A DNA stretch of 64,000 nt from Candidatus Microbacterium phytovorans (GTDB lineage: Bacteria > Actinomycetota > Actinomycetes > Actinomycetales > Microbacteriaceae): positions 744,001 to 808,000 of the forward strand of contig CP119321.1 in the NCBI GenBank assembly GCA_029202445.1. The letters are read 5' to 3'. The first letter of the stretch is position 1. Every line of letters begins with the position of its first letter. The notes below the pieces were generated by a model that ran no database searches, was not told the origin of the DNA, and saw only the letters and a program-made list of their open reading frames with translations. Positions 10,895 to 19,351 of this stretch are shown in pieces. The translations under genes were made by a program, and so were the position numbers.

Positions 10895-11566
10895 TCAGTG
10901 CCGGTGCGCGCCCGCCTCGGCGCGAAGCCGAGCGATCGCCTGCTCGGGGTCGGCTGCTCCGAAGACGGCGGACCCCGCGACGAAGGTGTCCGCACCGGCC
11001 TCCGCGGCCTGGCCGATCGTTGCCTCGCCGATCCCGCCGTCCACCTGCAGCCATACCTGCGCACCGCGGCGACGGGCCTCGTCGCGGAGGAGGGCGAGCT
11101 TGGGCATCTGGTCGGCCAGGAACGACTGCCCGCCGAACCCCGGCTCCACCGTCATCACGAGGATCTGGTCGAACTCGTCGAGCACGTCGAACAGGCCCTC
11201 GACGGGCGTCGCGGGCTTCACGGCGACACCCGCGCGAGAACCGATCGCGCGCAGTCGCCGGGCGAGGGCGACGGGGTCTGCGGCGGCTTCGAGGTGGAAC
11301 GTCACCGAGGCCGCTCCGATCTCTGCGTACCCCGGGGCCCAGCGGTCGGCGTCCGAGATCATGAGGTGCACGTCGAGGGGAATCGGGCTCGTGGCCTGAA
11401 TGCGTTCGACCATCTGCGGTCCGAAGGTGAGGTTCGGCACGAAGTGGTTGTCCATCACGTCGACGTGAACGAAATCGGCGGTGGCGATTCGTGCGAGTTC
11501 CGCCTGCATGTTCACGAAGTCTGCGGCGAGGATGCTGGGGTTGATGCGGAGGTCGGCGCCGGTCAC
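10895..11566 (-). CDS. rpe: Ribulose-phosphate 3-epimerase
   Basis: Rpe interconverts ribulose-5-phosphate and xylulose-5-phosphate in the pentose phosphate pathway. The 223-residue TIM-barrel protein contains INPSILAADF near the N terminus, DFVHVDVMDNHFVPN with metal ligands, DVHLMI, MTVEPGFGGQSF and the C-terminal VDGGIGEAT and VAGSAVFG phosphate-binding elements. The start is a GTG at 11566. It follows rsmB with a 52-bp gap, a typical actinobacterial adjacency. Confidence 0.96.
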   Translation of the reverse strand: MTGADLRINPSILAADFVNMQAELARIATADFVHVDVMDNHFVPNLTFGPQMVERIQATSPIPLDVHLMISDADRWAPGYAEIGAASVTFHLEAAADPVALARRLRAIGSRAGVAVKPATPVEGLFDVLDEFDQILVMTVEPGFGGQSFLADQMPKLALLRDEARRRGAQVWLQVDGGIGEATIGQAAEAGADTFVAGSAVFGAADPEQAIARLRAEAGAHRH

Positions 11567-11618
11567 GGCACCACCCTAGTCGAGCGCTCCGGTGGGGCTG
11601 CCTCGCCCGATCGTCGAC

Positions 11619-12974
11619 TCACCGGCGGCGCAGCAACGAGATGGACATCGCGTCCGTGCCGTGACGATGCGGCCACAGCTGCGCGCGCCCCGAACCGTCC
11701 GCGGGCGTCGGCAGGTCGACATCGCTCGAGGCGAGGGATGCCACGACCGCGCGCGCGTCGAGCTCCTCGAGGTCGTCGCCGACGTCGCGCCGGACCTCGG
11801 CGACGACGGCCGCCGTCTCGGCCAGGTGCGGCGAGCACGTGACGTAGGCGACGATCCCGCCCGGGGCGAGCGCTCCGACCGCGGCGCGCAGCAGCTCCCC
11901 CTGCAGCGCCGCCAGCTCGGGAACGTCCGCGGGAGACTTCCGCCACCGCGCCTCGGGGCGACGACGCAGGGCGCCGAGCCCGGTGCAGGGTGCATCGACG
12001 AGGATGCGGTCGTACCGGCCGTGCCCGGCACGCGTGCGACCGTCTTCCTCGGACACGGGTACGGCGAGCGGCACCCCGGCCACCGAGTCGCGGACGAGTC
12101 CGGCGCGCGCCGGTGAGATCTCGTTGGCCTCCAGCGTCGCGCCGTGGGCGACGGCCTCGGCCGCCAGCACCGCCGTCTTGCCGCCGGGGGCGGCGCACAG
12201 ATCGAGCCATCGCTCGCCGGCGCGGACGTCGGCGGCCCGCGTCAGCGCGAGCGCCGCCAGCTGCGAGCCCTCGTCCTGAACGCGCATTCGACCGTGGGAT
12301 GCCGCCACGAGCGCCCCCGGGTCTCCCCCGCCCAGATGGAATCCGATCGGGGAGAGCGCCGTCCGCGTGCGGTCGCCCGGCACCTCCGCGAGGCCCGGAA
12401 GCGCGGTCATCGTCACACCGGGTGCGGCATTGTCCGCATCCAGCAGCGCCACGAGCTCGTCGGCGCGTCCTTCCGCGGCCAGGGCCCGGCGGAACGCGCG
12501 GATGATCCAGACCGGGTGGGAGTGGCGCGCGGCGAGCCGCTCGTCGTCTGAGCGGGCGAGATCGTCGAGTCGGGTGTGCCACTCCTCGGCCGAGCGCTCC
12601 GAGACGCGCCGCAGGACGGCGTTGGCGAACTTCGCCGCAGACGGTCCGGCGGCCGCTCGCACCTGTCGCACCGTCTCATTGACGGCGGCGTGGGCGGGCG
12701 TGCGCATCGACAGCAACTGATGCACGCCGAGGCGCAGAGCGTCGCGCACCGGCGGATCGATCCGCTCCATGTCGCGCCCCGCCGCGTCGGCGATGATCGC
12801 GTCGTACGTGCCCTCGCGCCGGAGCGTGCCGTACGCCAGCTCGGTCGCCAGCGCAGCATCGGCCCCGGACAGTCCCGCGCGGGCGATCTCACGCGGCAGG
12901 AGGAGGTTGGCGTAGGCGTCGGATTCGTGGACGGCGCGCAACGTGTCGTACGCCACCCATCGCGGGCTGGTCAT
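11619..12974 (-). CDS. rsmB: 16S rRNA (cytosine-967 C5)-methyltransferase family protein (RsmB/Fmu)
   Basis: This SAM-dependent enzyme methylates cytosine in 16S rRNA. Residues about 1-140 form a NusB-like RNA-binding domain (ALATELAYGTLRREGTYD). The methyltransferase part contains the SAM-binding LDLCAAPGGKT and the two conserved cysteines in DAPCTGLG and VTCSPH. At 451 residues it is near the usual size. The ATG at 12974 overlaps the fmt stop as ATGA; a 21-residue in-frame upstream extension is less likely. The fmt-rsmB pair matches other actinobacteria. Confidence 0.94.
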   Translation of the reverse strand: MTSPRWVAYDTLRAVHESDAYANLLLPREIARAGLSGADAALATELAYGTLRREGTYDAIIADAAGRDMERIDPPVRDALRLGVHQLLSMRTPAHAAVNETVRQVRAAAGPSAAKFANAVLRRVSERSAEEWHTRLDDLARSDDERLAARHSHPVWIIRAFRRALAAEGRADELVALLDADNAAPGVTMTALPGLAEVPGDRTRTALSPIGFHLGGGDPGALVAASHGRMRVQDEGSQLAALALTRAADVRAGERWLDLCAAPGGKTAVLAAEAVAHGATLEANEISPARAGLVRDSVAGVPLAVPVSEEDGRTRAGHGRYDRILVDAPCTGLGALRRRPEARWRKSPADVPELAALQGELLRAAVGALAPGGIVAYVTCSPHLAETAAVVAEVRRDVGDDLEELDARAVVASLASSDVDLPTPADGSGRAQLWPHRHGTDAMSISLLRRR

Positions 12975-13915
12975 GACGCGCTCCCCCCGTCTGCAGCGAC
13001 GTCGGTCGCAAGCTCCTCGACGCGGAGTCCGCGCCACCAGTCGGCGGCACGCATGGCGGCCTTCCCTGCGGGCTGAACCGAGAGGAGCGACACGGTGCCG
13101 TCGGCCGTGCCGACGGTCGGCAGGCCATCACGCAGGGCGATGCGCCCCGGGGGCAACGACCGGTCTTCGGGACCGCGCTGCGCCGCCAGGACCTTGAGCC
13201 GGACGCCGCCGACGAGCGTGTGCGCTCCCGGCTCCGGCGTCGTGCCGCGATAGCGGTCGAGGACGGCGGTCGCCGACGCCGAGAAGTCGAGCCTGCCGTC
13301 GGCCAGCGTCAGCTTGGGAGCCAGCGTCGGCTCCCCCGACTGCGGCGTCGCCAGAGCAGTGCCCGCGCCGATCGCATCGACGACATCGCGAAGGAGGTGC
13401 GAGCCGCGGTCGGCGAGGGCCTCGAGCACGTCGCCGGCCGTGGCATCCGTCGGCACCTCGTAGCGGAGCTCTCCGAACACGTCACCCGCGTCGAGAGCCG
13501 GCACGAGCTGGAACACCGCCGCACCGGTCGTGCGGTCGCCCGCGATCAGGGCGTGCTGCACAGGCGCCGCACCTCTCCAGCGCGGCAGAAGGGAGAAGTG
13601 GAGATTGATCCACCCGTGCGTCGGAAGCGACAGGAGCGGTTCGCGGACGAGCCCGCCGTAGGCGACGATCACACCGAGATCCGGTCGCAGCGCGTCGACG
13701 GCCGCGGTGGCCTCGGCATCCAGCCGGTCGGCCTTGATCACCGACACGTCGTAGGCGGTCGCGGCCGCGGCGACGGCGGACGGCGTGAGGACGCGCTTGC
13801 GGCCCTGCGGGGCGTCGGTGCGGGTCACGACCCCGACGAGGTCGTGGGCCGATTCGGCCATGGCGTGGAGAGAGGGCACCGCCGGCTGGGGCGTCCCGGC
13901 GAAGACGATGCGCAT
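12971..13915 (-). CDS. fmt: Methionyl-tRNA formyltransferase
   Basis: Fmt formylates initiator Met-tRNA with 10-formyl-tetrahydrofolate. The 314-residue protein starts MRIVFAGTPQPAVPSL and contains INLHFSLLPRWRGAAPVQ, the hallmark catalytic segment with Asn and His, followed by TGAAVFQL. The C-terminal domain binds tRNA. The start ATG at 13915 fits the family; longer in-frame versions overlap priA and look spurious. It lies 41 bp after priA and is coupled to rsmB by a 4-bp overlap. Confidence 0.96.
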   Translation of the reverse strand: MRIVFAGTPQPAVPSLHAMAESAHDLVGVVTRTDAPQGRKRVLTPSAVAAAATAYDVSVIKADRLDAEATAAVDALRPDLGVIVAYGGLVREPLLSLPTHGWINLHFSLLPRWRGAAPVQHALIAGDRTTGAAVFQLVPALDAGDVFGELRYEVPTDATAGDVLEALADRGSHLLRDVVDAIGAGTALATPQSGEPTLAPKLTLADGRLDFSASATAVLDRYRGTTPEPGAHTLVGGVRLKVLAAQRGPEDRSLPPGRIALRDGLPTVGTADGTVSLLSVQPAGKAAMRAADWWRGLRVEELATDVAADGGSAS

Positions 13916-13956
13916 GCGGGTTCCTGGGTGGGTCGAAAGCAGAAGGGAGGGACGGG

Positions 13957-15933
13957 CTAGAGATCGAGCTCGGGGACGTCCAGTCGCACCCTGAGTGTAG
14001 TCGGCGTGCCTCCGCGAGGCGGCCGGCCGGCGCCACGAGCCGCGCGTCGGCCGCGGAGAGCGTCGGCGACGACCTCCGCGCGCAACGCCTCCGCGACCGC
14101 ACGGCCGTGGGCGTACTCGAAGCGCACGAGCGCCCGCACGGCGCCTTCGGACACAGGAACCGGGCCGAGCACCGCAGCGGGGCCGAGCGCGGGCACCTCG
14201 GCGCGCACCCGCGCGAGGGCGGCCGTGACCGCCGCCGTCGTGCCCTCCACCGTCGCCACCCGCACGACGGGGGGCATGTGGAGGGGCGTGCGGTCGGCGA
14301 GCTCCGCGCGTGCGTAGGCCGGTTGGGTCCAGGTGGCGAGGGCGCGGGACACCGGCCCCGTCACACCGACCAGGTGCACGGGGGCGCCGGGTGCGGCGAG
14401 GGAGGCGGCGTTGGACCACCACCGCAAGCACGCCTCGCCGATGCGCAACTGCTCGGCGAGGAGCATCTTGTCGCCGTCGAGGAGGAGGACGGCGCTGTAG
14501 CCGCCCGCCACGATCGGCTCGGCGCCGCGCGTGGCGATCACGAGGGCGGGCCGGTTGTCCAGCTCGACCACGGGATGAGCGCCGTCGGAGACGATGACGC
14601 GAGTGTTCGGGAATGCGCGCCCCAGCTCGTCGGCGGTCCGCTCCGATCCCGACGACGCCATGCGCAGCCGCTCCGACGAGCAGTTCGCGCACGACCAGTG
14701 CGGATGCGAGCGACCGCACCACCCGCAGTCGGGGGCGCTCCCGGCGCGGCGAGCGTGAAGCGGCCCCGCGCAGTGCGGGCACCGGGCGGGCGTCCGACAG
14801 TCCGCGCACACGAGCACCGGCGCGTAGCCGGGTCGGGAGACCTGAACGAGCACCGGACCGTGGGTGAGGGCTTCGCGTGCCGCCGCGAACGCGGCCGACG
14901 GTACCCGCTGCCCTCTGACCGCGCCCTCTTGGGTGCCCGAGAGGACGACACGCGGACTCTCGCGTCGTGCCGTGCCGATCGCGCGCACCCATCCGAGATG
15001 GACGAGTCGTTCCACATCCGTCGTGCGGGAGTGACCGGCGAACACGAGCGCCGACGCTTCGTCCTCCTGCCGCACGAGGGCGGCGTCACGGGCATGGACC
15101 CCCGGACTCAACGGCTCCGCGAGAAGGGGGTCGCCGTCGTCCCACAGCGCCACGAGCCCGACGTCGTGCGCGGGCGCGTACACGGTCGAACGGTTGCCGA
15201 CGACGATGCACGGCACCGGGTGCAGCAGCCGCAGGTAGGTCGCGTACCTCTCGGGACCGGACCGTCGCGCATCGTCGCGGACGACGGCAGCGTCCGGCAC
15301 GCGCTCCGCCAGTGCAGCCAGCACCTGGGACTCGTCGCGATGGTCGGGCACGACGAGAACGGCGCTGCGCCCGGCGGCGAGCCGCTCCACGGCCATCGCC
15401 GCGAGCACCTCCGCCCATCGCCCCCACGGACGGTCGGGCGAGGGACTCGGCGGTGCGTCGAGCGCCAACCGCTCCCCCGCGGAGAGCGCGTCACGCAGTC
15501 CCGGATAGGCGTCGAGGATGCCGTATGCCCACGCGAGATGCTCGGGTGCCACGTCGGGAGCCGGCGGAGGGTCGGCGGCGAGCCACGTCTTCTCGGCGCG
15601 CACCATGCGTTTGGGGATGACGAGGCGCAGGATGTCGACCGCCGAGCCGGCTGCGCGGTCAGCGACCCGTCGTGCGAGTGCGAAGAGCGCGTCGGGCAGG
15701 ACGACGACGGGCGAGACGACGCTGTCGACCTCCGACAGCGGGCGCTCTGGAGCCGCGGTGGTGACCACCTCCAGGACGTACGCCTCGACGAGGCGCCCCG
15801 CCGTGCGCAGCGGCACCTTCACCCGGATACCCGGCACGACGACGCTCTGCAGAGCCGCCGGGACGGCGTAGTCGAACGGCCGATCGAGCTGTGGCAGCGG
15901 CGAGTCGACCAGAACGCGGGCGACGGTGACCAC
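13957..15933 (-). CDS. priA: Primosomal protein N' homologue, probably not an active helicase
   Basis: This 658-residue protein aligns with the actinobacterial PriA family. The N-terminal DNA-binding domain (RVLVDSPLPQLDRPFDYAVP) is typical and the paired zinc cysteines are present (CADCRTPARCPHC, CGWCGR, CANC). No GxxGxGKT Walker A motif is visible and the Walker B position reads WDDGD instead of a DEEH-type box, so ATPase activity is unlikely; loss of these motifs is known for actinobacterial PriA. The start GTG at 15933 is 8 bp after the metK stop; longer in-frame versions would lie inside metK. Part of the metK-priA-fmt-rsmB unit. Confidence 0.92.
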   Translation of the reverse strand: MVTVARVLVDSPLPQLDRPFDYAVPAALQSVVVPGIRVKVPLRTAGRLVEAYVLEVVTTAAPERPLSEVDSVVSPVVVLPDALFALARRVADRAAGSAVDILRLVIPKRMVRAEKTWLAADPPPAPDVAPEHLAWAYGILDAYPGLRDALSAGERLALDAPPSPSPDRPWGRWAEVLAAMAVERLAAGRSAVLVVPDHRDESQVLAALAERVPDAAVVRDDARRSGPERYATYLRLLHPVPCIVVGNRSTVYAPAHDVGLVALWDDGDPLLAEPLSPGVHARDAALVRQEDEASALVFAGHSRTTDVERLVHLGWVRAIGTARRESPRVVLSGTQEGAVRGQRVPSAAFAAAREALTHGPVLVQVSRPGYAPVLVCADCRTPARCPHCAGPLHARRAGSAPDCGWCGRSHPHWSCANCSSERLRMASSGSERTADELGRAFPNTRVIVSDGAHPVVELDNRPALVIATRGAEPIVAGGYSAVLLLDGDKMLLAEQLRIGEACLRWWSNAASLAAPGAPVHLVGVTGPVSRALATWTQPAYARAELADRTPLHMPPVVRVATVEGTTAAVTAALARVRAEVPALGPAAVLGPVPVSEGAVRALVRFEYAHGRAVAEALRAEVVADALRGRRAARGAGRPPRGGTPTTLRVRLDVPELDL

Positions 15934-15941
15934 GGCGGGCG

Positions 15942-17135
15942 TCAGAGGCCTGCAGCGGCGCGGAGTTCCTCGACGCGGTCGGTGCGCTCCCAGGTGAAGT
16001 CGGGCAGTTCGCGCCCGAAGTGACCGTAGGCGGCCGTCTGCGCGTAGATGGGGCGCAGCAGGTCGAGGCGATCGATGATGGCCTGCGGGCGCAGGTCGAA
16101 GGCGTCGCGGATCGCGTCGCTGATCACCTCGTCGGAGACGTGGCCGGTGCCGAACGTCTCGACGTAGAGACCGACCGGAGCGGCCCGGCCGATCGCATAC
16201 GCGACCTGTACTTCGAGCCGGTCGGCGAGCCCCGCCGCGACGGCGTTCTTGGCCACCCAGCGCATGGCGTACGCCGCGGAGCGGTCGACCTTGGAGGGGT
16301 CCTTGCCGCTGAAGGCTCCGCCGCCGTGCCGCGACGCGCCGCCATAGGTGTCGATGATGATCTTGCGCCCGGTGAGGCCCGCGTCTCCCTTGGGGCCGCC
16401 GATGACGAAGGGGCCGGCAGGGTTGATGACGTACTCGACGTCGCCGATCTCGAGTCCGGTCTGGGTGATGACGGGGTCGATGACCTCCGCGCGCACCGCT
16501 GCCCGCAGCGCGGCGAGCGAGATATCGGGGTTGTGCTGTGTGGACACGACGACGGTCTCCACGGTGCGCGGAACGTGCCCGTCGTAGCCGAGGGTGACCT
16601 GGGTCTTGCCATCGGGTCGCAGGAACGGCAGTGCGCCACTGCGGCGGGCGTCGGTCAGGCGCTCCGCGATGCGGTGGGCCGTCCAGATCGCCATCGGCAT
16701 GAGCTGGGGCGTCTCGTTGGTGGCGTAGCCGAACATGATGCCCTGATCGCCGGCGCCGAGCGCGTCGACGGGGTCGACCGAGCCCTCTTCGCGGTGCTCG
16801 ATGGCGTTGTCGACGCCAGCAGCGATGTCGCCCGACTGCTCCCCGATCGAGACGGTCACTCCGCACGAGTCGCCGTCGAAACCGGTCTCGCTGGACGTGT
16901 ATCCGATGCGGTTGACGACGCTGCGCACGATCCCGGGGATGTCGACGTAGCCGTCGGTGCGCACTTCGCCGGCCACGTGGACGAGGCCCGTCGTCACGAG
17001 CGTCTCGACGGCCACCCGGCTGCTCGGGTCCACGGCCAGGAGGGCGTCGAGCACGCTGTCGGAGATCTGGTCGCAGATCTTGTCGGGGTGGCCCTCGGTG
17101 ACGGATTCGGAGGTGAACAGGCGCAGCTGAGTCAT
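15942..17135 (-). CDS. metK: S-adenosylmethionine synthetase
   Basis: MetK forms S-adenosylmethionine from ATP and methionine. The 397-residue protein has the ATP-binding [24 protein letters not shown], and the P-loop-like [16 protein letters not shown], all family signatures. The start is an ATG at 17135. In Mycobacterium coaBC lies between rpoZ and metK; here only 104 bp with two hairpins separate them. SAM supply could serve the RsmB methyltransferase encoded downstream, though metK is of general importance. Confidence 0.97.
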   Translation of the reverse strand: MTQLRLFTSESVTEGHPDKICDQISDSVLDALLAVDPSSRVAVETLVTTGLVHVAGEVRTDGYVDIPGIVRSVVNRIGYTSSETGFDGDSCGVTVSIGEQSGDIAAGVDNAIEHREEGSVDPVDALGAGDQGIMFGYATNETPQLMPMAIWTAHRIAERLTDARRSGALPFLRPDGKTQVTLGYDGHVPRTVETVVVSTQHNPDISLAALRAAVRAEVIDPVITQTGLEIGDVEYVINPAGPFVIGGPKGDAGLTGRKIIIDTYGGASRHGGGAFSGKDPSKVDRSAAYAMRWVAKNAVAAGLADRLEVQVAYAIGRAAPVGLYVETFGTGHVSDEVISDAIRDAFDLRPQAIIDRLDLLRPIYAQTAAYGHFGRELPDFTWERTDRVEELRAAAGL

Positions 17136-17179
17136 CGATGCTCCAGACGACGGACAGAATCGGGGGTGTTAACCATCAT

Positions 17180-17213
17180 GCCCGCGTCTCCCGACACAGC
17201 GGGCGACGCGGGC
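17180..17213 (-). terminator. Long hairpin in rpoZ-metK gap
   Basis: GCCCGCGTC (17180-17188) pairs with GACGCGGGC (17205-17213), then a single mismatch, then a 4-bp inner stem CCCG/CGGG with loop ACACAG. The structure lies about 45 nt before the metK start on the transcribed strand. There is no following T-run, so it could be a terminator for rpoZ, a leader structure for metK, or both. It does not match a SAM riboswitch that I can recognise. Confidence 0.5.
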
Positions 17214-17218
17214 ACGGA

Positions 17219-17234
17219 GACGCCATACGGCGTC
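17219..17234 (-). repeat. Perfect short inverted repeat after rpoZ
   Basis: GACGCC-ATAC-GGCGTC is a perfect 6-bp stem with a 4-nt loop starting 5 nt beyond the rpoZ stop. Together with the longer hairpin at 17180-17213 it fills most of the rpoZ-metK gap. Confidence 0.5.
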
Positions 17235-17239
17235 ACGGA

Positions 17240-17494
17240 TCAGTCGAGCGAGCGCAGGCGCAGCTTGTCCTCGTGGATCTCGTGCAGAGCGATCGTGAGG
17301 GGCTTGTCCTCGACGGTCGAGTCGACGAGCGGCCCCACGTTGTCGAAGAGGTTCCCCTCGTGCAGGTCGGAGTAATAGTCGTTGATCTGACGCGCCCGCT
17401 TGGATGCGTAGATCACGAGCTGGTACTTCGAGTCGACCTTCTCGAGCAGCGCGTCGATGGGCGGGTCGATGATGCCCTGGTCACGAGTAGCCAT
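17240..17494 (-). CDS. rpoZ: RNA polymerase omega subunit
   Basis: Omega helps fold and assemble the beta' subunit of RNA polymerase. The 84-residue protein contains [31 protein letters not shown] split over the conserved N-terminal region and ends with the helical tail [18 protein letters not shown], as in other actinobacteria. The ATG at 17494 has AGGAGG 6 nt upstream, which decides the start against an upstream in-frame extension. It follows the gmk gene by 104 bp and precedes metK. Confidence 0.95.
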   Translation of the reverse strand: MATRDQGIIDPPIDALLEKVDSKYQLVIYASKRARQINDYYSDLHEGNLFDNVGPLVDSTVEDKPLTIALHEIHEDKLRLRSLD

Positions 17495-17566
17495 GTGGGA
17501 CCTCCTGGATCGGATGGCGGTGGGAAATCTGCGAGCCTCGCGTGTCGTCCCGTCGGACGACGCGGT

Positions 17567-17596
17567 GGCATCCGACCATTCTACAGCCCGGATGCC
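17567..17596 (-). repeat. Inverted repeat GGCATCCG...CGGATGCC after gmk
   Basis: GGCATCCG (17567-17574) and CGGATGCC (17589-17596) form a perfect 8-bp inverted repeat with a 14-nt spacer, just after the gmk stop. It could act as a terminator stem. Each arm is also a copy of the heptamer GGATGCC that is enriched throughout this window. Confidence 0.45.
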
Positions 17597-17598
17597 GT

Positions 17599-18495
17599 TC
17601 AGCGTGCGAGGGCGGCGACCTCCGCCGCGGCGCGGGCGATGTCGTCGTTGACGACGTGGTGGTCGAACTCGCCCTGCGAGGCGAGCTCGACACGCGCCGT
17701 CTTGAGCCGACGTGCGCGCTCCTCGGCGTCTTCCGTGCCGCGACCCACGAGCCGCTGGACGAGCTCGTCCCAACTCGGTGGGAGCAGGAACACGAGGTTC
17801 GCATCCGGTGCGGCGGCGCGCACCTGACGGGCGCCCTGCAGGTCGATCTCCAGCAGCACCGTGCGCCCCTCGGCGAGTGCCGCCTCGATCGGCGCCTTCG
17901 GCGTGCCGTACCGGTGACGGTTGTGCACGGTCGCGTGCTCCAGGAGGGCGCCGTCCGCGACGAGGCGGTCGAACTCGGCGTCGTCGACGAAGAAGTAGTG
18001 CTCCCCCTCGATCTCGCCGGGCCGCGGAGCGCGGGTCGTGGCAGAGACGGACAGCAGGATCTCCGGGTGGTGGTCCTTGATGTGCGCCGCCACGGTGCCC
18101 TTGCCGACGGCGGTGGGGCCGGCGAGGACCACGAGACGACTGCGGCCGTCGCGCGGGCGGGGTTCGGGCCAGCGCCCGTCGAGGAACTCCGCGAGCGCGA
18201 GGCGCTGTCGCGCCCCCAGTCCGCCCAGACGCTTCACCGGAGAGATCTCCAGGTCGGCGAGGATGCGATCGCGTTTGCCTTCGCCGATCGCCGGCAGCGC
18301 CGTGAGGAACTCCGTGACGCGCATGGCGCCGGCCGGTGACTGCGGGTCAGCGAGCGCTCGGCGCAGGAGCTCCTGCGGTGAGATCACACGGGTCGCGACG
18401 TCGCGCTTGAGAGCGGCGCGCTCACGTCGGGCGGCGACGGCGCGCCGTGACGCGGCGACGCGGTCGACTTCGGGTGGGCGGCGGGAGTCAGACAT
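17599..18495 (-). CDS. gmk: Guanylate kinase with N-terminal mIHF domain
   Basis: The C-terminal part (about 118-298) is guanylate kinase, converting GMP to GDP: P-loop GPTAVGKGT at 126-134, the GMP-binding [11 protein letters not shown], and EGEHYFF. The first 110 residues match the actinobacterial integration host factor family: a basic helix ([13 protein letters not shown]), then [21 protein letters not shown] and [15 protein letters not shown], the H2TH-like DNA-binding region. In Mycobacterium and Streptomyces mIHF and gmk are adjacent separate genes; here one continuous 298-codon frame encodes both. The ATG at 18495 overlaps pyrF by 8 bp. It is likely both a nucleoid-associated protein and a nucleotide kinase, but cleavage after translation is possible. 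Confidence 0.93.
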   Translation of the reverse strand: MSDSRRPPEVDRVAASRRAVAARRERAALKRDVATRVISPQELLRRALADPQSPAGAMRVTEFLTALPAIGEGKRDRILADLEISPVKRLGGLGARQRLALAEFLDGRWPEPRPRDGRSRLVVLAGPTAVGKGTVAAHIKDHHPEILLSVSATTRAPRPGEIEGEHYFFVDDAEFDRLVADGALLEHATVHNRHRYGTPKAPIEAALAEGRTVLLEIDLQGARQVRAAAPDANLVFLLPPSWDELVQRLVGRGTEDAEERARRLKTARVELASQGEFDHHVVNDDIARAAAEVAALAR

Positions 18496-19351
18496 GGGAA
18501 CTCTCACGGTACAGGCCCACGCGCTCCTCGATACGTGCCGCGAGGTCGGCAGGCCCGGCCGACAGCACGCTGCGGCTCTCGCTGGCGAGCACGAACGGGG
18601 CGAGGGATCCGAAGATCCCCACGAGGTTGCCGGGCTGAGCGCCCTGCGCGCCGAAGCCGGGGGCGAGGATCGGCAGCCGTGCGGCGATGGTCTCGGTGAT
18701 CCCCGCGGCGGCGATGTCGACGGTCGCGCCCACGACGAGTCCGAGGCTCGCCCACTCGTCGGGTCCTCGGTCCAGGTCGGCTCGAGCGACTTCCTCGGCG
18801 ACATACGAGGCGACCGTCCCTCGGCCCGCCACACGGGCGCCCTGAAGGGCGGCTGCCCCGGGGTTGCTCGTCGCGGCGAGGACGAACACACCCTTGCGCT
18901 CCTGCGCCGCGAGGGCGAACGTCGAGGCGAGCGGCCCTTCGACGAGGCCGTCGCCACCGACGCCGAGGTACGGGCTGACCGTCACGGCGTCGGCCTCGAG
19001 GGGCGAGCCGGATGCCAGCCAAGCGGCGGCGTATGCGCCCATGGTCGTGCCGATGTCGCCGCGCTTGGCATCCGCGATGACGAGGAGACCCGCCTCGCGC
19101 GCGGCGCGCAGCACGTCTTCCAGCGCCGCATACCCGGCCGAGCCGAAACGCTCGAAGAACGACACCTGCGGCTTGACGACGCCGACGCGGCCCGCTGCGG
19201 CCGACACGACCCGCAGACCCAGCTCGCGGGCTCCGGCCGCCGAGACCTCGAGCCCCCAGTCCTGCAGCAACGACGCGTGCGGGTCTATCCCGACGCACAG
19301 CGGTCCGTGCATCACGACCGCCGCGCGCAGCCGTTCGCCGAAGGTCGTCAC
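18488..19351 (-). CDS. pyrF: Orotidine 5'-phosphate decarboxylase, type 2
   Basis: PyrF makes UMP from OMP. The 287-residue protein belongs to the longer type 2 subfamily found in actinobacteria. It has CVGIDPH near the N terminus, [11 protein letters not shown], and the catalytic signature [13 protein letters not shown] with the alternating Lys/Asp residues. It is the last gene of the pyr operon and overlaps carB by 4 bp and gmk by 8 bp. Confidence 0.96.
   Translation of the reverse strand: MTTFGERLRAAVVMHGPLCVGIDPHASLLQDWGLEVSAAGARELGLRVVSAAAGRVGVVKPQVSFFERFGSAGYAALEDVLRAAREAGLLVIADAKRGDIGTTMGAYAAAWLASGSPLEADAVTVSPYLGVGGDGLVEGPLASTFALAAQERKGVFVLAATSNPGAAALQGARVAGRGTVASYVAEEVARADLDRGPDEWASLGLVVGATVDIAAAGITETIAARLPILAPGFGAQGAQPGNLVGIFGSLAPFVLASESRSVLSAGPADLAARIEERVGLYRESSHV

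Noticed and set aside
13957-16866. A 969-residue version of priA
   Set aside because: Its extra N-terminal part overlaps metK in another frame; the GTG at 15933 fits the family start.
17136-17239. SAM riboswitch before metK
   Set aside because: The hairpins lack the conserved core of known SAM riboswitch classes I could recognise.
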